Below are positions 17,191 to 26,186 of a DNA stretch of 64,000 nucleotides, in pieces. The stretch spans positions 1,240,001 through 1,304,000 of the forward strand of contig NZ_JAUQUB010000001.1 of NCBI RefSeq assembly GCF_030580675.1, in the 5' to 3' direction. A model generated the notes under the pieces. It searched no databases. It was not told where the DNA came from and saw nothing but the letters and a program-made list of their open reading frames with translations. Both the position numbers and the translations under genes were made by a program. Each line of letters starts with the position of its first letter. Within the stretch, counting starts at the first letter, position 1. This DNA comes from Antiquaquibacter soli. GTDB taxonomy: Bacteria > Actinomycetota > Actinomycetes > Actinomycetales > Microbacteriaceae.

Positions 17191-19014
17191 CTAGCGCGGG
17201 ATCGAGATCCCCTCGGTGGGGGCACCCGCGTACATGTCCTCGATCACGTCGGCGAAGTCGGTGAGGATGACGTTGCGCTTGATGCTGAGCTTCGGTGTGA
17301 GGTGACCGCTCGCCTCCGTCAGGTCCGCATCGAGCACGTGGAACTTGCGGATCGACTCGGCGCGCGAGACGGTCGCGTTCGCGGCATCGACGGCCCGTTG
17401 GATCTCGGCGAGGACCGCCGGGTGCTTCGCTGCGTCGGTCACGCTCATTGACGAGTCGAGCTCGTTGTTGCCGAGCCAGGTCGGAAGCATCTCCTCGTCG
17501 AGCGTGACGAGAGCCGAGACGAAGGGCTTCTGATCGCCGACGACGATCACCTGGCCGATGATCGGGTTCGCGCGGATCGGGTCCTCGAGCGCGGCCGGAG
17601 CGACGTTCTTGCCGCCCGCCGTGACGATGATCTCCTTCTTGCGTCCCGTGATCTGGAGGTAGCCGTCCTCGTCGATCTCGCCGATGTCGCCGGTCTTGAA
17701 CCACCCGTCCTCGAAGGTGTCCTTCGTCGCGGCCTCGTTGTTCCAGTAGCCGTCGAAGACGCAGACGCCCTTGACCTGGATCTCTCCGTCGTCGGCGATG
17801 CGCACGGAGTTGCCGGGCAGCGGCGGTCCGACCTTGCCGATCTTGAAGTTCGAGGGCACGTTGACCGACACCGGCGCCGTCGTCTCCGTGAGGCCGTAGC
17901 CCTCGAGGATCGTGAGCCCGAGGCTGCGGTAGAAGTGCCCGAGCCGCAGGCCCAGGGGCGCGGAGCCGGACACCGCGTACGCGGCACGACCGCCGAGGGC
18001 CGCGCGGATCTTGCTGAGGACGAGGCGGTCGAACAGGGCGAACTGCAGCTTCAGCCCGAGCGGCACATGTCCGGCGTCGACAGCCTTCGAGTGCGCGATC
18101 GCGACATCCGCGGCCTTCCGGAAGATCTTGCCCTTGCCGCCGGCCTCGGCCTTCTGCTCCGACGAGTTGTACACCTTCTCGAAGACGCGCGGAACCGCGA
18201 GCAGGAACGTCGGCTTGAACGATCCCATCGACGGCACGAGCTGCTTCGTGTCAGCCTGGTGGCCGACCTTGACCCCGCCGTGCACCGCGAGCACCGAGAT
18301 GAAGCGGGCGAAGATGTGGGCGAGCGTGATGAACAGCAGCGTGCTCGAGTCGGGGTTCACGACCTCCGGGATACGCGCTTGAGCGTTGCGGCTCAACTCG
18401 ACGAAGTTCGAGTGCGTGATGATGCAGCCCTTCGGCTTGCCGGTCGTCCCCGAGGTGTAGATGAGGGTTGCGAGGTCGGAACCCTTCGCGAGATTGCGCC
18501 TGCGCTCGATCTCCTCGTCGGTGACGTCGCCGCCCGAGGCCGCGAGCTTGTCGAGGTCGCCGAGGTCGATCTGCCAGACGTTGCGGAGTGCCGGCACATC
18601 GGCCCGGATCTCGTCGAAGCGCGCGAAGTGCTCCGGAGTCTCCGTGATGATGCCGGTCGCACCGGAGTCGGTGAGGTTCCAGAGGATCTGTGCGGGGGCG
18701 CTCGTCTCGTAGATCGGCACGAGCACCGCGCCCGCGAACCACGTCGCGAAGTCGATGAGCGTCCACTCGTAGCGGGTCTTGCACATCAGGCCGATCTTGT
18801 CGCCCGGTTCGACGCCGGCGGCGACGAGTCCCTTGGCCAGAGACCGCACCTGCGCGAGGAACTCCGAGGCGGTGACATCCGACCATCCGCCATCGGAGGT
18901 CGGGAGGGAGAACAGGGGCCGGTCCGGGGTGGCGGCGACCCGGTCGATCAGCAAGTCGGTGGCGTTTGCCTCCGGATCGGCGGCGACGAGGGCTGGTACG
19001 TCGAACTGTTTCAC
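17191..19014 (-). CDS. Long-chain fatty-acid-CoA ligase (FadD15-like)
   Basis: 607 residues of the ANL adenylating superfamily, activating fatty acids to acyl-CoA through acyl-AMP. The P-loop-like motif IYTSGTTGKPKG, the A5 motif GYGLTETTA, and the C-terminal GWFKTGDIG and GRKKEIIVTAGGKNV with its lysines are visible. Position near plsC, aroG and pknL matches Rv2187 (fadD15). I chose the GTG at 19014 because AAAGGAG lies 5 nt ahead. The frame continues to 20043 only as an antisense shadow of the glucokinase gene. It is divergent from that gene. Confidence 0.92.
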   Translation of the reverse strand: MKQFDVPALVAADPEANATDLLIDRVAATPDRPLFSLPTSDGGWSDVTASEFLAQVRSLAKGLVAAGVEPGDKIGLMCKTRYEWTLIDFATWFAGAVLVPIYETSAPAQILWNLTDSGATGIITETPEHFARFDEIRADVPALRNVWQIDLGDLDKLAASGGDVTDEEIERRRNLAKGSDLATLIYTSGTTGKPKGCIITHSNFVELSRNAQARIPEVVNPDSSTLLFITLAHIFARFISVLAVHGGVKVGHQADTKQLVPSMGSFKPTFLLAVPRVFEKVYNSSEQKAEAGGKGKIFRKAADVAIAHSKAVDAGHVPLGLKLQFALFDRLVLSKIRAALGGRAAYAVSGSAPLGLRLGHFYRSLGLTILEGYGLTETTAPVSVNVPSNFKIGKVGPPLPGNSVRIADDGEIQVKGVCVFDGYWNNEAATKDTFEDGWFKTGDIGEIDEDGYLQITGRKKEIIVTAGGKNVAPAALEDPIRANPIIGQVIVVGDQKPFVSALVTLDEEMLPTWLGNNELDSSMSVTDAAKHPAVLAEIQRAVDAANATVSRAESIRKFHVLDADLTEASGHLTPKLSIKRNVILTDFADVIEDMYAGAPTEGISIPR

Positions 19015-19096
19015 GGCAACTCCTTTGGTACCGGTCGGGGTCGTTTTACCTACTCTAACCGGGCTATCCTCGCGAAACCACGCGCGCTGAGGCCGG

Positions 19097-19102
19097 TAAG
19101 CT
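19097..19102 (+). promoter_or_regulatory. Leaderless -10 box (TAAGCT) of the ROK kinase gene
   Basis: TAAGCT ends 8 nt before the GTG at 19111. It is divergent from the fadD promoter region, where TAGAGT/TAAAAC elements lie between 19040 and 19065 on the minus strand. Confidence 0.5.
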
Positions 19103-19110
19103 CGTGACCC

Positions 19111-20058
19111 GTGCATGCCATCGGAATCGACATCGGCGGGACCAAGATCGCGGGAGCGGTCGTCACCGAGGACGGGCGCATCGTCGCCGAGGATCGGGTC
19201 GCGACGGAGGCGGGCGATTCCGAGGCGATCATCGAGGCCGTCGTATCGATGGTCACGAAGCTCTCGATCGGGCAGACCATCGTCGCGGCCGGCGTCGCCG
19301 CACCGGGATTCATCGACAGCGCGCAGTCGACGGTCTACTACACGCCGAACATCAGCTGGCGCAACGAGCCCCTGCGCGATCGGCTGACTCGCCGGCTCGG
19401 CATCGACGTGACGATCGACAACGACGCGAACGCCGCGGGCTGGGCGGAGTACCGCTTCGGCGCGGGCCGAACGGTGAAGGACATGACGATGCTGACGATC
19501 GGGACGGGCGTCGGCGGGGCGATCGTCAGTGAGGGGCGCTTGTTCCGCGGTGGTTTCGGCGCCGGTGCCGAGCTCGGCCACATGCGACTGATCCCCGAGG
19601 GGCTGCCGTGCGGGTGCGGCGCCCGCGGCTGCATCGAGCAGTACGGTTCCGGCCGAGCTCTCCTGCGACTCGCCAACGAGATCGCCGACGTGGGCGGGAT
19701 CGGGCTCGCCCTCGCGGATGCCCGGCGCGAGCACGGCGCGCTCGACGGCCGCATCGTCGGCGAGCTCATCGCGGCGGGCGACCCGGGCGCTGTGCACGCG
19801 CTCGAACAACTCGGTCACTGGCTCGGGCAGGCCTGCGCAAGCCTCAGCGCCATTCTTGACCCCGAGGTCTTCGTCTTCGGCGGCGGTGTCGCCGTCGCCG
19901 GCGATCTCCTTCTCGACCCCGTTCGGGAGGCCTACCGCCAGCATCTGCCCGCGCGCGGCTATCACCCCGAGCCCGACTTCGTGATCGCCGAGCTCGTCAA
20001 CGACGCGGGGGTCGTGGGGGCGGCGGACCTCGCCCGCATCCACGCTCGCGCGATGTAG
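19111..20058 (+). CDS. ROK-family glucokinase
   Basis: 315 residues. The ATP-binding motif DIGGTKIAG is at the N-terminus, followed by TIGTGVGGAIV and the ROK zinc-binding signature CGCGARGCIEQYGSG. There is no N-terminal winged helix, so it is a sugar kinase rather than a NagC/XylR-type repressor. Glucose is the probable substrate (glucokinase, first step of glycolysis for sugars not imported by the PTS). The GTG start follows a leaderless -10. A TAGAGT box for plsC follows the stop. Confidence 0.9.
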   Translation: MHAIGIDIGGTKIAGAVVTEDGRIVAEDRVATEAGDSEAIIEAVVSMVTKLSIGQTIVAAGVAAPGFIDSAQSTVYYTPNISWRNEPLRDRLTRRLGIDVTIDNDANAAGWAEYRFGAGRTVKDMTMLTIGTGVGGAIVSEGRLFRGGFGAGAELGHMRLIPEGLPCGCGARGCIEQYGSGRALLRLANEIADVGGIGLALADARREHGALDGRIVGELIAAGDPGAVHALEQLGHWLGQACASLSAILDPEVFVFGGGVAVAGDLLLDPVREAYRQHLPARGYHPEPDFVIAELVNDAGVVGAADLARIHARAM

Positions 20059-20108
20059 GGCGCGGTAGAGTAGTCAGTCGTTCGGCGTCGGCGACAGGGA
20101 GTGGTGCG

Positions 20109-20792
20109 ATGTTCTACTGGTTCATGAAGAACCTCGTCGCGGGACCGCTGCTGAAGACGGTGTTCCGGCCGTGGGTGACCGGGGCGGAGAACATCCCGAA
20201 GACCGGGGGAGTGATCCTCGCATCCAACCACCTGTCGGTGATCGACTCGATCTTCCTTCCGCTGGTGATCGACCGCCGCATCTACTTCCTCGCCAAGAGC
20301 GACTACTTCGTGGGCAAGGACCTCAAGGGGTGGCTCGTCAAGCACTTCCTGCTCGGCACGGGCATGCTGCCGATCGATCGGTCCGGCGGGAAGGCGTCCG
20401 AAGCATCCCTCAACACCGGGCTCGACGTGCTCGCCAAGGGCGACGTCCTCGGCATCTATCCGGAGGGCACTCGGAGTCCCGACGCGAAGCTCTACCGCGG
20501 CCGCACCGGCGTAGCTCGCATGATCCTCGAGGCGCACGTGCCCGTCGTCCCTGTGGCGATGATCGACACCGAGAAGGTCATGCCGATCGGCAGCAAGCTT
20601 CCGAAGGTGCGCCGGATCGGGATCGTGTTCGGCGAGCCGCTCGACTTCTCGAGGTTCGAGGGGCTGGAGGGCGACCGGTTCATTCTCCGGTCGATCACCG
20701 ACGAGATCATGTACGAGCTCAGCCGCATCAGCGGTCAGGAGTACGTCGACGTGTATGCGTCGTCCGTGCGGGAGAAGCTCGGCCGCCGCTGA
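20109..20792 (+). CDS. plsC: 1-acyl-sn-glycerol-3-phosphate acyltransferase
   Basis: 227 residues. It acylates lysophosphatidate at the membrane, a step in phospholipid synthesis. The acyltransferase motifs NHLSVID (NHx4D type) and PEGTRSPD with KLYRGRTG downstream are intact. In gene order it corresponds to Rv2182c in the Rv2173-Rv2187 block. A Shine-Dalgarno AGGGAG precedes the ATG, and a TAGAGT -10 lies about 40 nt upstream. Confidence 0.92.
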   Translation: MFYWFMKNLVAGPLLKTVFRPWVTGAENIPKTGGVILASNHLSVIDSIFLPLVIDRRIYFLAKSDYFVGKDLKGWLVKHFLLGTGMLPIDRSGGKASEASLNTGLDVLAKGDVLGIYPEGTRSPDAKLYRGRTGVARMILEAHVPVVPVAMIDTEKVMPIGSKLPKVRRIGIVFGEPLDFSRFEGLEGDRFILRSITDEIMYELSRISGQEYVDVYASSVREKLGRR

Positions 20793-20825
20793 ACTGCGAC
20801 CGCGAGATGGCACCAGCGGCTGCCG

Positions 20826-20831
20826 CTAAGC
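20826..20831 (+). promoter_or_regulatory. -10 box (TAAGCT) of the DAHP synthase gene
   Basis: TAAGCT precedes a leader of about 45 nt that ends in a ribosome-binding AAGGA before the GTG at 20882. I see no ORF or obvious attenuator hairpin in this short leader. Confidence 0.45.
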
Positions 20832-20881
20832 TCGATCCTCGGGGCGCTTCCCGACCCCGACTCTCGCGCTAAGGAATTCCC

Positions 20882-22252
20882 GTGGTTGATCCGACCGAAC
20901 CCGTCGTGCTCGCTGACCCTGCTGTGATCGCCGGGCTCGACCACTGGCGGACTCTGCCGATCAAACAGCAGCCCGAGTGGCCGGACTCCGATGCCGTGGG
21001 GGAAGCCTCCGCCAAGATCGCGACCCTCCCGCCGCTCGTCTTCGCCGGCGAGGTCGACATCCTCCGCGAGCGGCTGGCCAAGGCCGCCCAGGGCGACGCT
21101 TTCCTCCTGCAGGGGGGTGACTGCGCCGAGACCTTCGCCGGAGCGACCGCTCAGCAGATCCGCGACCGCGTCAAGACGATCCTTCAGATGGCCGTAGTCC
21201 TCACCTATGGCGCTTCCAAGCCGATCGTCAAGATGGGGCGAATGGCGGGGCAGTTCGCCAAGCCGCGCTCGAGCGACACGGAGACGCGCGGCGAGGTGAC
21301 CCTGCCCGCCTACCGGGGCGACATCGTCAACGGGTACGACTTCACCCCGGAGTCCCGTCAGGCCGATCCGGCCCGGCTCGTCGAGGGTTACCACACCGCG
21401 GCGTCGACGCTGAACTTGGTGCGCGCCTTCACGCAGGGGGGCTTCGCGGACCTCCGCCAGGTGCACTCCTGGAACAAGGGCTTCGCGTCGAACCCGGCGA
21501 ACCGGCGGTACGAGCAGGTGGCCGCAGAGATCGACCGCGCGATCAAGTTCATGGAGGCCGCCGGCGCGGACTTCGATGAGCTCAAGCGCGTCGAGTTCTA
21601 CACCGGTCACGAGGGGCTCCTCATGGACTACGAGCGCCCCATGACGCGGATCGACTCCCGTACGGGCACCGCCTACAACACGAGCGCGCACTTCCTGTGG
21701 ATCGGCGAGCGGACGCGAGACCTCGATGGGGCGCACGTCGATTACTTCTCCCGTGTCCGCAACCCGATCGGCGTCAAGCTCGGGCCCTCGACGACGCCCG
21801 ACACGATGAAGCAGCTCATCGACAAGCTGGACCCCGAGCGCGAGCCGGGTCGTCTCACCTTCATCACTCGCATGGGTGCGGGCAAGGTCCGGGATGCCCT
21901 GCCTCCTCTGCTCGAAGCGATCAAGTCGGTCGACGCCACGCCGCTGTGGGTCACCGACCCCATGCACGGCAACGGGCTCACGACGCCGAACGGCTACAAG
22001 ACGCGACGTTTCGACGACGTGGTCGACGAGGTCAAGGGTTTCTTCGAGGCGCACAAGGCGGCGGGCACCTACCCGGGGGGTATCCACGTGGAGCTCACGG
22101 GCGACGATGTCACCGAGTGCCTGGGCGGGTCCGAGCAGATCGACGAGAAGACGCTCGCGACGCGCTACGAGTCGCTGTGCGACCCGCGCCTCAACCACAT
22201 GCAGTCGCTCGAGCTCGCATTCCTGGTCGCGGAGGAGCTCACCGCTCTGTGA
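20882..22252 (+). CDS. aroG: Class II 3-deoxy-D-arabino-heptulosonate-7-phosphate synthase
   Basis: 456 residues, matching the 460-residue class II (AroAII) enzymes. It condenses phosphoenolpyruvate and erythrose-4-phosphate to open the shikimate pathway. Recognisable blocks are LQGGDCAETF (metal-ligand Cys), KMGRMAGQFAKPRS, YRGD, VEFYTGHEGLL, DPMHGNG and HVELTGDDVTECLGG. The N-terminal extension that in Mycobacterium supports allostery and binding of chorismate mutase is present. GTG start with AAGGA ahead. It is convergent with pknL, whose stop is 26 bp downstream. Confidence 0.95.
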   Translation: MVDPTEPVVLADPAVIAGLDHWRTLPIKQQPEWPDSDAVGEASAKIATLPPLVFAGEVDILRERLAKAAQGDAFLLQGGDCAETFAGATAQQIRDRVKTILQMAVVLTYGASKPIVKMGRMAGQFAKPRSSDTETRGEVTLPAYRGDIVNGYDFTPESRQADPARLVEGYHTAASTLNLVRAFTQGGFADLRQVHSWNKGFASNPANRRYEQVAAEIDRAIKFMEAAGADFDELKRVEFYTGHEGLLMDYERPMTRIDSRTGTAYNTSAHFLWIGERTRDLDGAHVDYFSRVRNPIGVKLGPSTTPDTMKQLIDKLDPEREPGRLTFITRMGAGKVRDALPPLLEAIKSVDATPLWVTDPMHGNGLTTPNGYKTRRFDDVVDEVKGFFEAHKAAGTYPGGIHVELTGDDVTECLGGSEQIDEKTLATRYESLCDPRLNHMQSLELAFLVAEELTAL

Positions 22253-22277
22253 GCGGAGACCCGGGCGCGTCAGCGAG

Positions 22278-24230
22278 CTAGATCTGCCCCGTGATCGTCA
22301 CGGTGGAGCCTCGCTTGGCCATCTCCCCAGGGCCCGGGTTCGTGCTCGCGACAACGGCCAGATTGTTGTCCCAGGATGCCTCGGGGATGAGGCTGTTGAC
22401 CTCCACCACGAATCCCGCGGCCTCGAGCTCAGCCTTCGCCGCGGCGATGTTGTCGCCGATCACATCGGGCACCTGGACCAGGTCGGGACCGCGAGAGACG
22501 ATGAGGGTCACCGAATCGTTCACTCGGAAGACCCGTCCGACACCGTCAGCGTTGAGCTCGGGGTCGATCCGGGAGACCGCGCCCGCGGGAACGTCGCTGA
22601 ACTCCTCCGGCCCGGTCGACGCGGTGAGGCCCACTCCCGCGAGCACCTGGGTGGCCTCCTCCGGGCTCATCCCGGTCACGTCGGGGAGGGGGCCGGCGGA
22701 CACGATGAGCGTCACGGCCTGCAGCTCGCCGTACTCGGCTACTCCGGTCAAGCTCGTCCCATCAGCAGCGAGCGCGTCGATCACCAGCCCCTGGGCCACC
22801 GTGCCGTCGAACTGGCGGATGATGGGGTCCGCGAGGGTGAAGGGTGCGGCCTCGATCGCCGCCTGGGCATCGGCCTCGGTCATCCCCGCAAAGGCCGGGA
22901 CAGGCAAGGGCTTCGGGCCGGTCGAGATGAGGAGCTGCACCTCGGTGCCCCGACCCACCGCCGTGCCGATCGGGGGATCGGTGTCGGCGACGAGCCCCGC
23001 CTCGACGGTGGGAGAGGATGCCTGGCCCTGCTGCGGGTTCACGGTCAGGCCGAGCTCGGTCAGCGCTTGAGTGGCTTCTGCGGGGGTCATCCCCGCCAGG
23101 TCCTCGGGGAGCGTCACCCGGGAGCCGGGCCCGGCGCCGAACCACCAGCCGAGGAGGGCGGCGAGGACGGCGAGGACGGCGACGGCGCCGAAGATCCACC
23201 ACCCCCGCTTGCGGCGCGAACTGGCGGTGCTCGCGAGCGCGGCGGCCGCCGGCGCTTCTAGAACGGGTGCCGTCGAGGCCCGTCGAGAGCCGAGCACCTG
23301 GGTCTCCGCTGTCGTGTGGACGGCGGGCGTCGCACTCGGCATGACCATCGTCCGCTGCACCGTGGTCGCCGCCGTGGGCGACGCGGTCATGAGCGCGGAG
23401 TGCGTCTCGAAGAGCCGGTCGAGCAGGGCACGGGCATCCTTCGGGCGATCCTCGGGGTCGCGGGCAGTCGCCCACAGCACCAGTTCGTCGAGTTCGACCG
23501 GGACTCGCGGGTTACGCGAACTCGGCGCGGGAACGGAGTCGTTCGCGTGCTGGTAGGCGATCTGCATGGGCTGCTCGCCCTTGAAGGGCTGCTCGCCCAC
23601 GAGCATCTCGAACATCATGATGCCGAGTGCGTAGATGTCGCTGCGGGTGTCGGCCACCCCGCGCGTGACGAGTTCGGGGGAGAGGTAGGCGATCGTGCCG
23701 AGGAGTGCCGCACCGGTGGCCGTGTTAGCGGTCGCCGCGCGGGCGAGGCCGAAGTCGCTGATCTTGATGCGCCCGTCGTCGGCCAGAAGGATGTTCTCCG
23801 GCTTGAGATCGCGGTGGACGATCCCGGCCTTGTGGGCCGCCGCGAGGCCGGAGAGCACGGCTTCCATGATGTCGAGCGTCTGCTCGGTCGTCAGGATGCG
23901 GTGCTCCTGGAGCAGCTCGCGAAGCGTGATGCCGGGGAGGTACTCCATGACGAGGTACGCCATGTCGCTGTCCTGGCCCTGATCGAACACGTTGACGACG
24001 TTGGGGTGCGCGAGTCGCGCGGCGGACCGCGCCTCCTGGATGAACCGTTCCTTGAACTGGCTGTCGTCGGCCAGGTGGCCGTGCATGATCTTGATCGCGA
24101 CCCGTCGCTCGAGGCGCAGGTCGGTCGCGAGGTAGACGGTGGCCATGCCCCCGCGGGCGATTCGTGAGCGGACCTGATACCGGCCGTCGAGGAGACGACC
24201 GATCATCGGGTCGGTGCTGTGAACGCTCAC
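22278..24230 (-). CDS. pknL: Ser/Thr protein kinase with four PASTA repeats (PknL)
   Basis: 650 residues. The Hanks-type kinase domain spans about 16-275, with K47 (VAIKIM), H139-R-D141 and D159-F-G161; the activation loop carries Thr168, 170, 172 and 179. A Pro/Thr-rich linker follows, then one membrane segment (WWIFGAVAVLAVLAALLGWW) and four PASTA repeats that sense muropeptides outside the cell. Position beside the Rv2175c homologue and aroG identifies it as PknL rather than PknB. GTG start with a TAGAAT -10 6 nt ahead (leaderless). The LysM hydrolase gene lies 51 bp upstream. Confidence 0.93.
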   Translation of the reverse strand: MSVHSTDPMIGRLLDGRYQVRSRIARGGMATVYLATDLRLERRVAIKIMHGHLADDSQFKERFIQEARSAARLAHPNVVNVFDQGQDSDMAYLVMEYLPGITLRELLQEHRILTTEQTLDIMEAVLSGLAAAHKAGIVHRDLKPENILLADDGRIKISDFGLARAATANTATGAALLGTIAYLSPELVTRGVADTRSDIYALGIMMFEMLVGEQPFKGEQPMQIAYQHANDSVPAPSSRNPRVPVELDELVLWATARDPEDRPKDARALLDRLFETHSALMTASPTAATTVQRTMVMPSATPAVHTTAETQVLGSRRASTAPVLEAPAAAALASTASSRRKRGWWIFGAVAVLAVLAALLGWWFGAGPGSRVTLPEDLAGMTPAEATQALTELGLTVNPQQGQASSPTVEAGLVADTDPPIGTAVGRGTEVQLLISTGPKPLPVPAFAGMTEADAQAAIEAAPFTLADPIIRQFDGTVAQGLVIDALAADGTSLTGVAEYGELQAVTLIVSAGPLPDVTGMSPEEATQVLAGVGLTASTGPEEFSDVPAGAVSRIDPELNADGVGRVFRVNDSVTLIVSRGPDLVQVPDVIGDNIAAAKAELEAAGFVVEVNSLIPEASWDNNLAVVASTNPGPGEMAKRGSTVTITGQI

Positions 24231-24236
24231 CGCCCA

Positions 24237-24242
24237 ATTCTA
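24237..24242 (-). promoter_or_regulatory. Leaderless -10 box (TAGAAT) of pknL
   Basis: TAGAAT on the minus strand ends 6 nt before the GTG at 24230, in the short gap after the LysM hydrolase gene. The kinase can thus be transcribed independently of the hydrolase. Confidence 0.6.
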
Positions 24243-24281
24243 AAGTTGGCGCCCTGCGAGAAAGCCGCTAGACACGGGCTC

Positions 24282-25664
24282 TCAGCCGAGTTCGGCGAAC
24301 CAGGCACGGGCCGATTCCTCCCACTTCGCGTAGGCATCCGGGAACGCGGAGATCTGGACGGCCTGGGCGGCGACGGTCAAGGGCATCGACTCCCAGCCGG
24401 AGATGTCGAGGAGGCCCCGCGTCGAACCGGCATTGGGGTTGGAGGGTCCGCCGTAGAACAGGCGAGCGGCGTAGGCGGGGGTCGTGAGCTGCTCGACCGT
24501 GCCCCAGCCCGAACTCGGGCGCTGCTGGAACAGGCCCACCGAGTCCCGGTCTCCCCAGTTCAGGTTGCGCATGCTCGACTCCTGCATGGCTGTCGCGAGC
24601 GCGATGACGATTCCGTAGTCCGGAACCCCGAGTTCGCGGCCGACCTGAATGATGACCGCGGCGTTCGCGCGCATCTCCTCGTCGAGCACGGTGACCGACC
24701 CCCCGCTGCTCGCGGGGACGGTTGGTGTTGCACCGCCCGGGATGAGCAGGACGTCGCCCGTGAAGATGAGGCTGTCCCAGGCGAGGCCGTTGGCGTCGAG
24801 AAGAGACTGCGTATCTATGCCGTGACGGGCAGCGATTCCGGAGAGCGTATCGCCGGCCACCACGGTGTAGCGGCCGTAGACGGGCTCCGCGGCAGGCGGC
24901 TCGCTCGGCGGGGCGGGCTCCGGCGCAGGCTCCTGGTCCGGAGCCGGTGCGACCTCGGGAACGGCGGCTTCGGGGATGACCGCGGCGGCCTCGTCCACGT
25001 CGAGTACTCCGGGGATCGCGAGCGTCTGGCCGGGATAGATGATGCTCGACCAGCCGAGTCCGTTCGCGGTGAGGAGCGACAGGGTCGAGACGCCGAAGCG
25101 ATCGGCGATCGCGCTGATCGTGTCGCCCGACACGATCGTGTATCGACCCGCGGAGGGGGCCGGGCTCTCCGGCTGGGGAACTGCTGGAAGTGCTGAGCCG
25201 TTCGTCAGCGTGAGCTTCTGTCCCGGGAAGATGAGAGACGACCAGCTGAGGCCGTTGAGCGCGAGGACGGAGGCGGTGGAGAGGCCGAACCGCGTGGCGA
25301 TGTCGCTCACGGTGTCGCCCGCCGCCACGGTGTAAGTGGGGGGAGCCGCCGTCGTCGAGCTCACGATCGCGGCAGTCGAGCTGCGCACGGCGTTCGCCGC
25401 GGCTGCGACAGCGTCCTTGATGCTCGCGCCGAGCTGCGCGGTCGCGCCGCGGGGCTTGAGCGGTGGCTTGGCGGCGACGGGCTCCACCGAGCCGGTGAGG
25501 TTGAGCGTCATAGCGGCCATGGACCCCACGAGGATGATGGGCACGGTGCCCCGCATCGCGCGGTGAGAACGCTCCCGTTCGACGGGTTCGGCGAACTCGG
25601 GGGCGAGTCCCTCGAACACGCGGTGCGCGGCGGATTCGGCGTGGCGTGCGGTGGTGTCGGTCAT
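24282..25664 (-). CDS. LysM-repeat peptidoglycan hydrolase (transglycosylase-like)
   Basis: 460 residues. A cytoplasmic N-terminus and a signal-anchor (about 39-60) lead to three LysM glycan-binding domains at 111-154, 175-218 and 266-309. Acidic Pro/Ala linkers separate them. The C-terminal lysozyme-like domain (328-460) has probable catalytic E362 in AMQESSMRN, followed by SVGLFQQRPSSGWG. It probably cleaves glycan strands during growth. The ATG has GGGAGAAGGG ahead. Upstream lies the TCACA-repeat element shared with the other hydrolase gene (25740-25766). It is located just before pknL, which senses wall fragments. Confidence 0.9.
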   Translation of the reverse strand: MTDTTARHAESAAHRVFEGLAPEFAEPVERERSHRAMRGTVPIILVGSMAAMTLNLTGSVEPVAAKPPLKPRGATAQLGASIKDAVAAAANAVRSSTAAIVSSTTAAPPTYTVAAGDTVSDIATRFGLSTASVLALNGLSWSSLIFPGQKLTLTNGSALPAVPQPESPAPSAGRYTIVSGDTISAIADRFGVSTLSLLTANGLGWSSIIYPGQTLAIPGVLDVDEAAAVIPEAAVPEVAPAPDQEPAPEPAPPSEPPAAEPVYGRYTVVAGDTLSGIAARHGIDTQSLLDANGLAWDSLIFTGDVLLIPGGATPTVPASSGGSVTVLDEEMRANAAVIIQVGRELGVPDYGIVIALATAMQESSMRNLNWGDRDSVGLFQQRPSSGWGTVEQLTTPAYAARLFYGGPSNPNAGSTRGLLDISGWESMPLTVAAQAVQISAFPDAYAKWEESARAWFAELG

Positions 25665-25739
25665 GGTGCCCTTCTCCCGGCCGAGGAGGTCGGCGCCGTC
25701 GTGGGATGCGCCCGTCCCAACGTGTCACAAAAGATAAAC

Positions 25740-25766
25740 AGTGTCAATTATCGTGACTGGTGTGAT
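25740..25766 (-). promoter_or_regulatory. Putative MtrA-like operator upstream of the LysM hydrolase
   Basis: On the minus strand the 9-mers are ATCACACCA (25758-25766), GTCACGATA (25749-25757) and a weaker ATTGACACT (25740-25748). Bases 25753-25766 are identical to 7048-7061 in the same orientation relative to a wall-hydrolase gene. A TATCTT -10 candidate follows at 25731-25736 on -. Confidence 0.5.
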
Positions 25767-25844
25767 TTGAATTTACCTGCACGAAACAATGGGTCTCGGG
25801 TCGTCACGGGCGATCACCCTCGTGCGCCATGGCACGCTTGAGGG

Positions 25845-26186
25845 GTGACGGACACGCCCGACATCACTTGGTTGACCATCCCTGACCTGACTGAGATCCT
25901 CGGCCTCAAGGTGAGCCAGGTTCGCCGCCTGATCGAGGATCGCTCACTCCTGGCGACGCGCGTTGATGGCATCTGGCGCGTGCCCGAGCTGTTCATCGTC
26001 AACGGCGAGCCCATGCACGAGCTCAAGGGCACCCTCGTCGTCCTCGGCGACGCGGGATTCACCGACGACGAGGCCATGCACTGGCTGCTGACCGAGGAGG
26101 AGAGTCTGGGGACCAGCCCCGTCCTGGCGCTCCTTGCCGGACGCAAAGCGGAGGTCCGCCGGGTCGCGCAGGCTCTCGGGTTCTAG
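25845..26186 (+). CDS. Rv2175c-family DNA-binding protein
   Basis: 113 residues. An N-terminal Thr-rich tail (MTDTPDITWLTIPDLTEILG) leads into a winged-helix DNA-binding region (LKVSQVRRLIEDRSLLATRV, then GIWRVPELF) and a short helical C-terminal domain. In M. tuberculosis, PknL phosphorylates Rv2175c on an N-terminal Thr and this abolishes DNA binding; the pair is conserved here. The GTG start has GAGGG directly ahead but no clear -10, so the start is less certain. It is divergent from the LysM hydrolase gene with 180 bp between them. DNA target unknown. Confidence 0.88.
   Translation: MTDTPDITWLTIPDLTEILGLKVSQVRRLIEDRSLLATRVDGIWRVPELFIVNGEPMHELKGTLVVLGDAGFTDDEAMHWLLTEEESLGTSPVLALLAGRKAEVRRVAQALGF

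Noticed and set aside
19015-20043. N-terminal extension of the acyl-CoA ligase frame
   Set aside because: The extension lies antisense to the ROK kinase. The GTG at 19014 with AAAGGAG fits the family N-terminus.
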